From the NCBI GenBank assembly GCA_963169455.1, contig CAUJDW010000051.1:1-43508 (forward strand): 43,508 bases of DNA, read 5' to 3'. Position numbers and translations under genes: made by a program. This document shows, piece by piece, positions 24,547 to 33,392 of the stretch (within the stretch, counting starts at the first letter, position 1; each line of letters starts with the position of its first letter). The stretch is from Bacteroidota bacterium. GTDB lineage: Bacteria > Bacteroidota > Bacteroidia > Chitinophagales > Saprospiraceae. The notes below the pieces were generated by a model. The model made no database searches and was not told the DNA's origin. It saw only the letters and a program-made list of their open reading frames with translations.

Positions 24547-24586
24547 GGGTAAAATTGGGTAATCTTGGGTAATTGTGGGTAAGGCG
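24547..24586. repeat. 10-bp-periodic GGGTAA repeat upstream of comF
   Basis: Four successive decamers begin GGGTAA: GGGTAAAATT, GGGTAATCTT, GGGTAATTGT and GGGTAAGGCG. The period of ten bases places each GGG on the same helix face. The array ends about 50 bp before the comF start. Confidence 0.65.
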
Positions 24587-24634
24587 CTCGCTTCGGTTCT
24601 TTTTCCCATTTAAATTGGAGATGAAAAAAGCGCT

Positions 24635-25342
24635 ATGCCCCCCATTACTTCCGGCCTTCGCTGGGCCTACGGACTGATTGGCATCTTCTATCCCAACCTT
24701 TGCCTTGCCTGCGGGAAGAACCTGCCTCCCCGCGAGGACACCATTTGCCTGAGTTGCCAGTACAAACTCCCGAAGACGGGTTTTCACCTGCTGCCCGAAA
24801 ACCCCTTTACCGAACGCTTCTGGGGGCGGGTGAACATACAGGCAGGCGCCGCCCTTTACCATTTTTCCAAAGGCGGGCGCACCCAGAGCCTCATCCACAA
24901 CCTCAAATACGAAGGCAAACGGGAGATCGGGGTGAAACTGGGCCGGATATACGGCCAGCAGCTCAAGGAAGCACCGGGCTTCCGGGACGCCGCCCTCATC
25001 CTGCCCGTACCCCTGCACCCGCGCAAAGAAAGGCAGCGGGGGTATAACCAGAGCGCCGCGTTCGCCCAGGGCCTGTCCGCCAGCATGGGAATACCCTGGC
25101 TCAAAGACGGGCTGATAAGAAGGGAACACACCACCAGCCAGACCCGGAAGTCGCGCCTGGAACGCTTTGACAACGTATCGGAAGTGTTTCTGGCGCCTCA
25201 TCCGCAGAAGCTGGAGGGGCGGCATGTGCTGCTGGTGGACGACGTGATCACCACCGGCGCGACGCTGGAGGCCTGCGCCATAAAGATTCTGGAGTTGCCG
25301 GGCACGAAAGTGAGCATGGCCACGATAGCCATCGCGGAATAA
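24635..25342 (+). CDS. comF: ComF-family phosphoribosyltransferase-like protein
   Basis: This 235-residue protein has an N-terminal zinc-finger-like double C-x-x-C (Cys23/26 in 'LCLACG' and Cys38/41 in 'ICLSCQ'). A type I phosphoribosyltransferase domain follows, with 'LILPVPLHPRKERQRGYNQS' and the PRPP-binding 'LLVDDVITTGAT' near 214-225. ComF proteins take part in DNA uptake and single-strand DNA handling during natural transformation in Gram-positive and several Gram-negative bacteria; the role in Bacteroidota is inferred. It converges on pyrH with 33 bp between stops. Confidence 0.93.
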   Translation: MPPITSGLRWAYGLIGIFYPNLCLACGKNLPPREDTICLSCQYKLPKTGFHLLPENPFTERFWGRVNIQAGAALYHFSKGGRTQSLIHNLKYEGKREIGVKLGRIYGQQLKEAPGFRDAALILPVPLHPRKERQRGYNQSAAFAQGLSASMGIPWLKDGLIRREHTTSQTRKSRLERFDNVSEVFLAPHPQKLEGRHVLLVDDVITTGATLEACAIKILELPGTKVSMATIAIAE

Positions 25343-25375
25343 AAGGGCCGTAGGGGCATTCTGCAGCGCCGCCGG

Positions 25376-26086
25376 TCAACCTTCTACGAGCGTGCCGACC
25401 TGCTCCCCCCTAACGATCCGTTTGAGGTTATCGGGGCTGTTGATATCGAAGACGATGATGGGCAGGTTGTTCTCCTGGCAGAGGGTAAAAGCGGTCATAT
25501 CCATGACGCTCAGGCCCAGGCTGATGACCTTGGCGAAGGTGAGGGTATCGAATTTGACGGCGGTGGGGTCCTTTTCGGGGTCGGCGCTGTAGATGCCGTC
25601 CACGCGGGTGCCTTTCAGGATGACGTCGGCGTTGATCTCATTGGCGCGCAGGGCGGCGGCGGAGTCGGTAGTGAAATACGGGCTGCCGGTGCCGGAGGAG
25701 AAAATGACCACCCGCCCCTTCTCCAGGTGCCTGATGGCGCGGCGGCGGATATAAGGTTCGGCGATCTGCTTCATTTCGATGGCGGAAATGAGGCGGGTGT
25801 AAACGCCCAGGGTTTCCAGAGCGCTCTGTAGGGCCATGCCGTTGATGACGGTGGCCATCATGCCCATGTAGTCTCCCTGCACCCTTTCGATGCCGGCAGC
25901 TTCGGCCTGCAGCCCGCGGAAGATGTTCCCGCCGCCGATGACGACTGCAACCTGAACACCCATTTCAACCAGTTCCTTGATCTGTTCGGCGTAGTGGTTC
26001 AGCATTTTGGGGTCGATACCGAAGCGGTTCTCCCCCATGAGCGATTCTCCGCTAAGCTTAAGCAGCACTCTTTTGTACCTGATCAT
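25376..26086 (-). CDS. pyrH: Uridylate kinase (UMP kinase)
   Basis: This 236-residue amino-acid-kinase-fold enzyme phosphorylates UMP to UDP in pyrimidine nucleotide synthesis. Family marks are '[16 protein letters not shown]' at the start, the phosphate loop '[11 protein letters not shown]', '[17 protein letters not shown]' and '[20 protein letters not shown]'. The length is normal. It is last in the rplM-rpsI-rpsB-tsf-pyrH order, but a hairpin terminator separates it from tsf, so it probably depends on partial readthrough or its own promoter. Confidence 0.97.
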   Translation of the reverse strand: MIRYKRVLLKLSGESLMGENRFGIDPKMLNHYAEQIKELVEMGVQVAVVIGGGNIFRGLQAEAAGIERVQGDYMGMMATVINGMALQSALETLGVYTRLISAIEMKQIAEPYIRRRAIRHLEKGRVVIFSSGTGSPYFTTDSAAALRANEINADVILKGTRVDGIYSADPEKDPTAVKFDTLTFAKVISLGLSVMDMTAFTLCQENNLPIIVFDINSPDNLKRIVRGEQVGTLVEG

Positions 26087-26112
26087 GCGAGAAGGGATTA
26101 ATGAGATGGCAG

Positions 26113-26142
26113 AAAAAAGGCGAATTAGTTGCCTAATTCGCC
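26113..26142 (-). terminator. Terminator between tsf and pyrH (minus strand)
   Basis: GGCGAATTAG at 26119-26128 and CTAATTCGCC at 26133-26142 form a perfect 10-bp stem with a four-base loop. On the minus strand it is followed by six T (plus-strand A run at 26113-26118). It lies 14 bp beyond the tsf stop. Confidence 0.85.
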
Positions 26143-26155
26143 TTTCCGATTTTGA

Positions 26156-26992
26156 TCAACCGAGGGTTACATGTTTGAACCCGATGGCCGTCAGGCCTTT
26201 ATCGATGCTATGTAGGTAATCCCGGATTGTCAGGGAGTTATCTTTGACAAACTGTTGGTTGAGCAGGGTGCTTTCCTTGAAGAACTTGCCGAGCTTGCCC
26301 TGAGCGATTTTCTCCAGCATATTTTCGGGCTTGCCTTCCTGGCGGGCCTGCTCCATACCGATTTCGATCTCTTTCTGGATGACCGACTGGTCGACGTCCT
26401 CCTTGTCGAGGGCGACGGGGCGCATGGCGGCCACCTGCATGGCCACGTCGCGGCCCGCATCGTAGAAGGCCGGGTTGTCCTGGTTCAGGCCGACGAGCAC
26501 GCCGGCTTTGTTGCCCATGTGGATATAGGGGCAAACCTGGGCGGCTTCCAGGCGCTCATAGGCAGCCAGCTCGATTTTTTCGCCGATCACGCCCACCTGT
26601 TCGGTCACTTTCTCGCCGATGGTGATGCCGCCTTCGAAAGGTTCCGCTTTCAGGGCTTCGACGTCTGCGGGGAATTTATTCAGCGCGATGCGGCCGAATT
26701 TCTCCGTCAGTTTGACGAAGTCTTCGTTCTTGGCCACGAAGTCCGTCTCACAGCTCAGCTTGACGATGACGCCGCGTTTGCGGTCGTCGGAAACCAGGGC
26801 CAGCACCACGCCTTCGTTGGCTTCCCGGTCGGCGCGCTTGATGGAGAGCTTCTGGCCTTTTTTGCGCAGGTATTCGATCGCTTTTTCAAAATCGCCATCC
26901 GACTCTGCGAGGGCCTGCTTGCAGTCCATCATGCCTGCGCCGGTCATTTCGCGGAGTTTTTTTACATCAGCAGCAGAAATATTTACACTCAT
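26156..26992 (-). CDS. tsf: Translation elongation factor Ts
   Basis: EF-Ts is the nucleotide exchange factor that regenerates EF-Tu-GTP. The N-terminal UBA-like region carries 'VKKLREMTGAGMMDCKQALAESDGDFEKAIEYLRKKG', followed by 'VVLALVSDDRKRGVIVKLSCETDFVAKN', both family signatures. It has 278 residues, the usual size for Bacteroidota. It lies 44 bp downstream of rpsB and is bounded by a terminator. Confidence 0.97.
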   Translation of the reverse strand: MSVNISAADVKKLREMTGAGMMDCKQALAESDGDFEKAIEYLRKKGQKLSIKRADREANEGVVLALVSDDRKRGVIVKLSCETDFVAKNEDFVKLTEKFGRIALNKFPADVEALKAEPFEGGITIGEKVTEQVGVIGEKIELAAYERLEAAQVCPYIHMGNKAGVLVGLNQDNPAFYDAGRDVAMQVAAMRPVALDKEDVDQSVIQKEIEIGMEQARQEGKPENMLEKIAQGKLGKFFKESTLLNQQFVKDNSLTIRDYLHSIDKGLTAIGFKHVTLG

Positions 26993-27036
26993 GGTGATTA
27001 CTCAATTTAGGTTATGTATTGAAAAACTGTCGGTGG

Positions 27037-27765
27037 CTATCCTTCAGCCTCCTCTTTGTCGCCTTTCGTCTGTTTGCGCTCTTCCAGCCCCTGCCGGATG
27101 GCTTCCGCCATGAAATTGGTGATGATGGCGATGGATTTGGAAGCATCGTCATTGCCGGGGATGGGGAAGTCGATGAGGTTCGGGTCGGAATTCGTATCCA
27201 CGATGCCGAAGGTGCGCAGGCCGAGTTTGTTGGCTTCCGCCACGGCGATGTGTTCGTGGTGGATGTCCACGATAAAGACGGCGGAGGGCAGGCGGTTCAG
27301 GTTGGCGATACCCCCGAGCACCCGGTCCATTTTGGAGCGTTCGCGCTCCAGCGTCAGGCGTTCCTTTTTGGTCACGCTCGTCAGGCTGCCATCGGCCAGC
27401 ATGCGCTCGATGTTGTTCATCTTTTTGACGGAGCGGCGGATGGTGGAGAAGTTGGTCATCATACCGCCGAGCCAGCGGTCGGTCACGTAGGGCATGCCTA
27501 CGCTGCGGGCCGCATTGGCCACGATGTCGCGGGCCTGTTTTTTGGTGGCCACGAACATGATCTTTTTGCCGGCGCGGGCCATGTTGCGCATGGCGTGCGC
27601 GGCGCGCTCCATACAATCGATGGTGCGGTTGAGGTCGATGATGTGGATTCCTTTGCGCTCCATGAAGATGTAGGGAGACATCTTGGGGTTCCACTTTTTC
27701 TTGAGGTGGCCGAAGTGAACACCGGCATCCAACAACTCTTTATAGGTGGGCTTTTCCATTGTCAT
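27037..27765 (-). CDS. rpsB: 30S ribosomal protein S2
   Basis: uS2 binds the body of the small subunit near the S1 site. Motifs are 'LLDAGVHFGHLKKKWNPKMSPYIF', 'VATKKQARDIVANAA', 'VTDRWLGGMMTNFSTIRRS' and 'EANKLGLRTFGIVDTNSDP'. It has 242 residues with a charged Lys/Glu tail. It is encoded 74 bp after rpsI and before tsf. Confidence 0.98.
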   Translation of the reverse strand: MTMEKPTYKELLDAGVHFGHLKKKWNPKMSPYIFMERKGIHIIDLNRTIDCMERAAHAMRNMARAGKKIMFVATKKQARDIVANAARSVGMPYVTDRWLGGMMTNFSTIRRSVKKMNNIERMLADGSLTSVTKKERLTLERERSKMDRVLGGIANLNRLPSAVFIVDIHHEHIAVAEANKLGLRTFGIVDTNSDPNLIDFPIPGNDDASKSIAIITNFMAEAIRQGLEERKQTKGDKEEAEG

Positions 27766-27839
27766 TTTAGTAATTTGTATTTTGAAGATGGCGCCCGGCG
27801 GCGAGGCAGGCGCCAGCCATCGGTAACCAAAAACGAGGA

Positions 27840-28226
27840 TTAACGCTTGCTGAACTGGAAGCTCTTGCGCGCTTTGGGCTTGCCGTACTTCTTGCGCTCC
27901 ACTTCGCGCGCGTCGCGCGTGAGGTATTTTTTATCTTTCAGCGGTTTGCGGAAATCTTCGTTCAGTTTGACCAGCGCACGGGCAATGGCCATGCGGACGG
28001 CCTCTGCCTGGCCTTTATAACCACCGCCATCGACATTGACGCTGAGGTCGTAGATGTTCTCGGCCTCCACAGTCCGGAAAGGCGAGGTGATGTTGAACTG
28101 AACGTGGGGTTGGGGGAAATACTCCTTGAAGTCTTTGCCGTTGACAGAGATCTTGCCGCTTCCCTTGGTCAGGTACACGCGGGCGACCGATGACTTCCTT
28201 CTCCCTATGGCATTGATCATTTCCAT
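27840..28226 (-). CDS. rpsI: 30S ribosomal protein S9
   Basis: uS9 contacts the P-site tRNA through its C-terminal tail. 'NAIGRRKSSVARVYLTKGSG', 'DGGGYKGQAEAVRMAIARALVKLN' and the ending 'KARKSFQFSKR' are characteristic. It has 128 residues. rplM lies 29 bp upstream on the same strand, the near-universal L13-S9 pair. Confidence 0.98.
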   Translation of the reverse strand: MEMINAIGRRKSSVARVYLTKGSGKISVNGKDFKEYFPQPHVQFNITSPFRTVEAENIYDLSVNVDGGGYKGQAEAVRMAIARALVKLNEDFRKPLKDKKYLTRDAREVERKKYGKPKARKSFQFSKR

Positions 28227-28255
28227 ATTTTATCAGCTATTTTCCTTCCTGTTAG

Positions 28256-28699
28256 TTAAAAGTTGAATGGTTCGGGCTTCTGCGCCTCATGCGGATGATC
28301 CGGGCCTTCGTAAACGAACAGCTTTTTGATCATCTGCCGGCCCAGGCGGTTTTTGGGCAGCATGCCTTTCACGCCGCGTTCGGTGACGCGGACCGGGCGG
28401 GTGTCCAGCATCTCTTTGGCGGTGCGGGACTTCTGGCCGCCGGGGTAGCCGGAGTAGGTCTGATACTCCTTCTGCGCCAGCTTGTTGCCGGTGAAGCGCA
28501 CCTTGCCGGCATTGATGACGATAACATAATCGCCACAGTCGACATGCGGGGTGTAGGAAGGCTTATGCTTGCCGCGGAGCACGTGGGCGATCTTCGAGAA
28601 AAGGCGCCCTGCGACTTCCCCTTCTGCATCGACGATATACCACTTGCGCTCCACTTCCTCCTTCTTCGCTGAATGCGTTTTATAGCTTAGCGTATTCAC
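28256..28699 (-). CDS. rplM: 50S ribosomal protein L13
   Basis: uL13 is an early-assembly protein of the large subunit. It has 147 residues if translation starts at the GTG at 28699 ('[13 protein letters not shown]'), which matches how Bacteroidota L13 begins (MNTLSYKT). An ATG at 28735 would add 12 unrelated residues. Motifs are '[25 protein letters not shown]', '[18 protein letters not shown]' and '[23 protein letters not shown]'. It is the first gene of the ribosomal operon. Confidence 0.96.
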   Translation of the reverse strand: MNTLSYKTHSAKKEEVERKWYIVDAEGEVAGRLFSKIAHVLRGKHKPSYTPHVDCGDYVIVINAGKVRFTGNKLAQKEYQTYSGYPGGQKSRTAKEMLDTRPVRVTERGVKGMLPKNRLGRQMIKKLFVYEGPDHPHEAQKPEPFNF

Positions 28700-28735
28700 T
28701 TTTTTCGCTTTTAATTGTGAGCAATGTTCTTCCAA

Positions 28736-29143
28736 AATCGGGGCTGCCGGGGCAGCTTCCGAAAAGGCGAGTGCAAAGGTAATTTTCTTTTATCCAACAA
28801 CCAAGCTTTTCTCCAAAAAAAGAACGGAACAAAAAGCATAACTCCCTGAAAAACAGTAAAAATTTCGCACGGAAACCGGAAAGCTTGGGCTTCCCCTTCC
28901 AAAACGGGCCTGGCATTGCACCCGGCGCCCCCTTGTTTTGCGGCATCGCCGCCTCTTTCCAAAAAATCTCTTATCTTGTAAAGAAAAAAACATGGCCGTA
29001 TCCGTAGCCATAAAAACGCATCAGCTCATCGTCAATGGCCTTCCGGCCGAGGGTTTGCTGCCTGGCCCGATGAGCATGGAAACATTCATTGGGTTCTGTG
29101 TGAGCTGAACATCTCTTACTGGCTGCTTTAACCCTTATTTCCC
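28736..29143. other. Intergenic region between divergent rplM and the TMEM220-like gene
   Basis: About 440 bp with no supported gene. It must hold the promoter for the ribosomal operon on the minus strand, in the A/T-richer part near 28.78-28.87 kb, but I could not place boxes with confidence. A 38-codon frame at 28991-29107 on the plus strand (MAVSVAIKTHQ...) has no family resemblance. Confidence 0.5.
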
Positions 29144-29521
29144 GTGAAAATTTTCAACCTCTTCCTCACCCTGCTTTTCGCCCTCTTCGCCGCCGTGCAG
29201 TTCAACGACCCGGACCCCTGGGGCTGGGCGCTGATGTACGGCTTCGTGGCCGCCGTCTGCGGCTTTGCAGCTTTCGGGCGCTTTCATGCCTACGCCCTCT
29301 ACCTGGGGCTGGGCATCGCGCTCATCTGGATGGCCACGCTGTTGCCGGGCTTTGTCAACTGGATAAAAATGGGCATGCCCACTATAACCGGCAGCATGAA
29401 GGCCGAATCGCCGCACGTAGAACTGACGCGGGAGTTCCTCGGGCTGGCGCTGTGTATCCTGGTGCTGGGCTGGCAGTGGCGGCGGGCGAGGCAATCGGAT
29501 GTATTTCCCCATCTAAAATAA
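29144..29521 (+). CDS. TMEM220-like small membrane protein
   Basis: This 125-residue protein with a GTG start has about four hydrophobic helices. 'FALFAAVQFNDPDPWGWALMYGFVAAVCG' carries the Q-x-N-D-P-D-P motif of the transmembrane-220 family. The C-terminal part ('ELTREFLGLALCILVLGWQW') holds the last helix. The function of the family is not known to me. It lies seven bases before the isomerase-like gene and is probably co-transcribed with it. Confidence 0.82.
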   Translation: MKIFNLFLTLLFALFAAVQFNDPDPWGWALMYGFVAAVCGFAAFGRFHAYALYLGLGIALIWMATLLPGFVNWIKMGMPTITGSMKAESPHVELTREFLGLALCILVLGWQWRRARQSDVFPHLK

Positions 29522-29528
29522 AACGGCA

Positions 29529-30410
29529 ATGAACAGACGTACTTTTCTTCAAAACAGTTCTTACATGGCGCTCGGCGCCGCCGCCCTGCCATACGGCTTT
29601 TTAAACACCGCGGGTAAAGTTGGAAAATTCGGCATCCAGCTCTACACCATCCGCGACGATATGCGAAAAGACCCTAAGGGAGCCCTGCGCAGCCTGGCCG
29701 ATATCGGCTACGCTTTCGTTGAATCGGCGGGTTACAGGGAAGGGCTCTTTTACGGCATGAAGCCGAAAGAATTCCGCAAATACCTCAAATCCCTCGGCCT
29801 GAAAATGCCAAGCGGGCATTGCATGACCGGCGTACAGGCTCCCGGCCTGCGCGGAACCCTGGCCAACGACTGGGAAATGGCTGTGGCCGACGCAGCAGCG
29901 GCCGGCCAGAAATACCTGGTGCTCGCCTATCTGTCCGAACCCGAACGCCGGTCTATCGATGACTACAAACGGCTGGCGGAACTGCTCAACAAATCCGGGG
30001 AACTGTGCCGCAAATACGACATCACCTTCGCCTACCACAACCACGACTTCGAATTCATGGAACTGGACGGCCAGCTTCCCTACGATGTGATGCTCCGGGA
30101 GATCGACGAGAAAAACATGAAGATGGAACTCGACCTCTACTGGATCATTAAGGCCGGCAAAGACCCCATCGAATACTTCGGCAAAAACCCGGGCCGGTAT
30201 CCGCTCTGGCACGTCAAGGACATGGATAACACCCCCGAGCGCTTCTTTACCGAGGTCGGAAATGGCGTTATCGATTTTCCGGCCATCTTCCGCGAGGGGA
30301 AAAAAGCAGGCATGAAGTATTTCTTTGTCGAACAGGACTCCTGCCGCAACCACGCTCCTCTGGAAAGCGCCGCCATCAGCTATCGCTATCTGAGGGGGAT
30401 GGAATACTAG
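29529..30410 (+). CDS. Sugar phosphate isomerase/epimerase (xylose-isomerase-like TIM barrel), Tat-exported
   Basis: The N-terminus 'MNRRTFLQNSSYMALGAAAL' has a twin-arginine motif and hydrophobic stretch, so export to the periplasm by Tat is likely. The barrel shows 'GIQLYTIRDDM' and metal-ligand regions 'YHNHDFEF', 'MELDLYW', 'WHVKDMD' and 'FVEQD', as in the IolE/xylose isomerase AP2-endonuclease-2 fold. It has 293 residues, normal for the family. The substrate is unknown. A histidine kinase follows 20 bp later. Confidence 0.87.
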   Translation: MNRRTFLQNSSYMALGAAALPYGFLNTAGKVGKFGIQLYTIRDDMRKDPKGALRSLADIGYAFVESAGYREGLFYGMKPKEFRKYLKSLGLKMPSGHCMTGVQAPGLRGTLANDWEMAVADAAAAGQKYLVLAYLSEPERRSIDDYKRLAELLNKSGELCRKYDITFAYHNHDFEFMELDGQLPYDVMLREIDEKNMKMELDLYWIIKAGKDPIEYFGKNPGRYPLWHVKDMDNTPERFFTEVGNGVIDFPAIFREGKKAGMKYFFVEQDSCRNHAPLESAAISYRYLRGMEY

Positions 30411-30430
30411 TTCGGCAAAAAAACATCCTG

Positions 30431-32287
30431 ATGGACACTCCTCTCCAGCAAAGCCTGCTCTCGATCATTGCCGATCACATCCTGATCATCGATATACAAG
30501 AGCAGGAATTCGAATACCTGAATTCCGACAAGCCCTTTCTGGGGTACATGCTGGAAAGGAAAGGAAACGCCCTCCGTTTTTTTCTGGACAGGCTCCACCC
30601 CAATGGCCGGGTGGGCACTGCAGCGGAATTTGAAAACAGCCTTTGCGCCTCCGCCAGGGAGCCCGTGGAAACCGAGCACCAGTTTTTACACGCCGACGGC
30701 CAGTGGCGCTGGCTCTTATTAAGGGCGCGCCCCTTCCGCCAAAGCCCGGGCCGGGAAACCAACCGCTATCTGGTAATCATTCAGGACATTACGGAACGCA
30801 AGGATGCGGAAAACCGGCTGGACATGGCCATCGAAGGAGCCCAGTTGGGTGTATGGGAATGGAATATCAGCCAGAACATCGTAGCCTACAACGATTTTTT
30901 CGCCAACCTCCTGGGCTATGAAGCCGGGGCGCTCCGTGGCTCCACGGAAGATTACCTCAAACTCATCCACCCCGATGACCTGCCCAGAATGGAACAGGAA
31001 ATTCGCCAGAGAACCCGGAAAACAGGCATCTTCGAACTGGAATACCGCCTGCTCGACGCCACGGGAAAGTACCGCTGGCTTTATGACAGGGGGCAGGTGA
31101 CCCACCGAAGCCCCGACGGGAAAATGCTGCGGGCCTCCGGGATCACCATCGAGATCAGCCAGCGCAAGGAAATGGAAATGGCCCTGCGGCAAAGCGAAGC
31201 GATGAACAAGGCTATCCTGAATGCCCTGCCCGACCTGAAGTTCCGCTTAAACCTGGACGGGTATTTCCTGGATCATTACGGCACGGAGGAAGAAAACTCC
31301 AGCCTGCTCATTCCCGTCAGTGAATTCCTGGGGAAAAAGGTGTCCGATGTAATGCCCGACTACCTGGCCAGGGCCATCATGAGAAACCTCACCGGCGCCA
31401 TCCAAAACCGGGTGGTTCACAGCTTTGAGTATCCCTTGTACCTCGGGCAGGCGCTTCGCTACTTCGAGGCCCGCATCAGCGCCATCAATGCCGAAGAGGC
31501 CATCGTGGTGGTCCGGGATATCACCGAACTCAAGCTCGTACAGCAGGAACTGCAGAACAAACTCCTGGAACTTGACCGGAAAAAACAGAAACTGGAAAAG
31601 TATATCGACTCCAACCTCCAGCTCGAGAACTTCGCCCATACCGTTTCCCATGACCTTCGGGAGCCCGTCCGGACGATCAACAGCTTCGCGCAACTGCTGC
31701 TGCAAAAATATTCAGGCCAGCTCGATGAGGACGCAGGGGTTTACCTGGGTTTCATCGCGGCCAGCGCCAGCAACATGCACGCCCTGATCGAAGACCTGCT
31801 GGAATATTCCCGAATCAATACTACGGAAAATGAAGCCGAACTCATCGGGCTGGAATCGGTGCTTCAGTCGGTCATCCACTCCCTGCATGGCCTGATAGAG
31901 GACAACCAGGCCATCATCGAAGTGCTTACTCCGCTGCCGGCCATAAGGTGCAACAGGACCAAGATCAGCCAGCTTTTCCAGAACCTCATTTCCAACGCCA
32001 TTAAATTCAGGAAACCGGAAGTGGCGCCGATAGTCCGCATCGGCGTCGAGGGAAGGGGCGGCCAATGGCTTTTCCAGGTCAGCGACAATGGCATCGGCAT
32101 TGATGAGGAATACCACCAGCAGATCTTTTTGCTTTTCCGCCGGCTCCACAGCAAAAAATATTACCCCGGTTCCGGCATTGGCCTGGCCCTGTGCAAGCGG
32201 ATCGTGGAGCAGTTCGGCGGGCATATCTGGGTGGAATCCCAGGCCGGGCAGGGGGCTTCTTTTTTCTTCACCATACCTCAAATCTGA
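30431..32287 (+). CDS. PAS-domain sensor histidine kinase
   Basis: This 618-residue kinase has no obvious membrane segment, so it is probably cytosolic. Three PAS-like domains (about 10-125, 130-250 and 255-370) include 'YLVIIQDITERKDAENRL' and 'LGVWEWNISQNIVAYNDFFANLLGY'. A short coiled coil leads to a HisKA domain with the phosphoacceptor His407 in 'TVSHDLREPVRTINSFAQLL'. The ATPase domain has the N-box 'QLFQNLISNAIKFR', the G1 box 'VSDNGIGID' and 'GSGIGLALCKRIVEQFGG'. No response regulator is nearby, so it is an orphan or works with a partner elsewhere. It resembles bacteriophytochrome-like kinases without the chromophore domain. Confidence 0.93.
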   Translation: MDTPLQQSLLSIIADHILIIDIQEQEFEYLNSDKPFLGYMLERKGNALRFFLDRLHPNGRVGTAAEFENSLCASAREPVETEHQFLHADGQWRWLLLRARPFRQSPGRETNRYLVIIQDITERKDAENRLDMAIEGAQLGVWEWNISQNIVAYNDFFANLLGYEAGALRGSTEDYLKLIHPDDLPRMEQEIRQRTRKTGIFELEYRLLDATGKYRWLYDRGQVTHRSPDGKMLRASGITIEISQRKEMEMALRQSEAMNKAILNALPDLKFRLNLDGYFLDHYGTEEENSSLLIPVSEFLGKKVSDVMPDYLARAIMRNLTGAIQNRVVHSFEYPLYLGQALRYFEARISAINAEEAIVVVRDITELKLVQQELQNKLLELDRKKQKLEKYIDSNLQLENFAHTVSHDLREPVRTINSFAQLLLQKYSGQLDEDAGVYLGFIAASASNMHALIEDLLEYSRINTTENEAELIGLESVLQSVIHSLHGLIEDNQAIIEVLTPLPAIRCNRTKISQLFQNLISNAIKFRKPEVAPIVRIGVEGRGGQWLFQVSDNGIGIDEEYHQQIFLLFRRLHSKKYYPGSGIGLALCKRIVEQFGGHIWVESQAGQGASFFFTIPQI

Positions 32288-32367
32288 AGCCTGCTCCTGA
32301 AGGTGCTTGCAAAACCAAGCCCGGGTACATTTGTTTTTCAGTCACAGGCTTCATACAAAAGCACGCC

Positions 32368-33366
32368 ATGCCATTGCTCGAGTTTTCCGAAAAAGGCATT
32401 TTCTGCCCCGCCGCCGGTGTCCACATCGACCCCTGGCGCCCTGTCGAACGGGCGCTCATCACCCACGGGCATGCCGACCACTCCCGCTGGGGCCACCGCA
32501 GCTACCTCTGCACGGAATCGGCAAAACCCGTCATCCGGCACCGGCTTGGGGATGTCAACATCCAAACCACAAAATACGGCAGGCGGATCGATATCAATGG
32601 CGTAAACTTTTCCTTCCACCCTGCCGGGCACATTCTGGGCTCCGCCCAGATACGGGTGGAGCACAAAGGGGAAATATGGGTGGTTTCCGGCGATTACAAA
32701 CTGGAAGACGACGGCCTGTCGGAGGCATTCGAACCCGTGCGTTGCCACACCTTCATCACCGAATCCACTTTCGGGCTGCCCATCTACCGCTGGAAAAAAC
32801 AAGAGGAGGTATTCGGGGAGATCAATGCATGGTGGCGGAGCAATAAGGCCGAAGGAAAGGTGAGCATTCTGGCCGCCTACGCCCTGGGCAAAGCACAACG
32901 CCTGCTACGGGGGCTGGACCGCAGCATCGGGCCAGTTTTTGCCCACGGATCCATCGAAAGCACCAACCAGGTAATCCGCAAACAGGGCATAGTGCTGCCA
33001 AAAACAGAGCGGGCTTCCGCAAAAACACTCCGGCGGGATTATATCGGCGCCATGGTTATTGCTCCGCCCTCTGCCCTGAGGCATCCATGGATGCGGAAAT
33101 TCCCGCCGGCCGCCATCGGCATCGCCTCCGGCTGGATGGCCGGGGACGGCGCCCGCCGCCGCGCCGCCGGCCAGGGGTTCGCCCTGTCTGACCACGCCGA
33201 CTGGGACGGGCTCAACGAAGCGGTCACCGCAACCGGCGCCGAACGCATTATCGTCACCCACGGCTATACCGGCGCATTCCGGAAATACCTGGAAGAGGTG
33301 CGCGGGCTGGAAGCCTTTGAGGCAACAACCCAATTCGCCGGGGAAGAACCTCCGGAATTCAACTGA
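32368..33366 (+). CDS. Ligase-associated DNA exonuclease (metallo-beta-lactamase fold)
   Basis: The start at 32368 (MPLLEFSEKGIFCPAAG) matches family beginnings; the frame is open further upstream only into the histidine kinase gene. Motifs are the metal-binding 'THGHADHSRWG' near residues 32-42, 'HPAGHILGSAQI', 'VVSGDYK', 'ESTFGLP' and 'SDHADWDGL'. It has 332 residues. In many bacteria this CPSF/MBL-type exonuclease is encoded with an ATP-dependent DNA ligase and a DEAD-box helicase in a repair operon. None is seen here, so it is a solitary copy. Confidence 0.9.
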   Translation: MPLLEFSEKGIFCPAAGVHIDPWRPVERALITHGHADHSRWGHRSYLCTESAKPVIRHRLGDVNIQTTKYGRRIDINGVNFSFHPAGHILGSAQIRVEHKGEIWVVSGDYKLEDDGLSEAFEPVRCHTFITESTFGLPIYRWKKQEEVFGEINAWWRSNKAEGKVSILAAYALGKAQRLLRGLDRSIGPVFAHGSIESTNQVIRKQGIVLPKTERASAKTLRRDYIGAMVIAPPSALRHPWMRKFPPAAIGIASGWMAGDGARRRAAGQGFALSDHADWDGLNEAVTATGAERIIVTHGYTGAFRKYLEEVRGLEAFEATTQFAGEEPPEFN

Positions 33367-33392
33367 ATGGCTATACCGGCCGGCATAACCAT

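Noticed and set aside
32191-32367. N-terminal extension of the exonuclease
   Set aside because: It overlaps the 3' end of the histidine kinase gene in another frame; family members start at the MPLLEF methionine.
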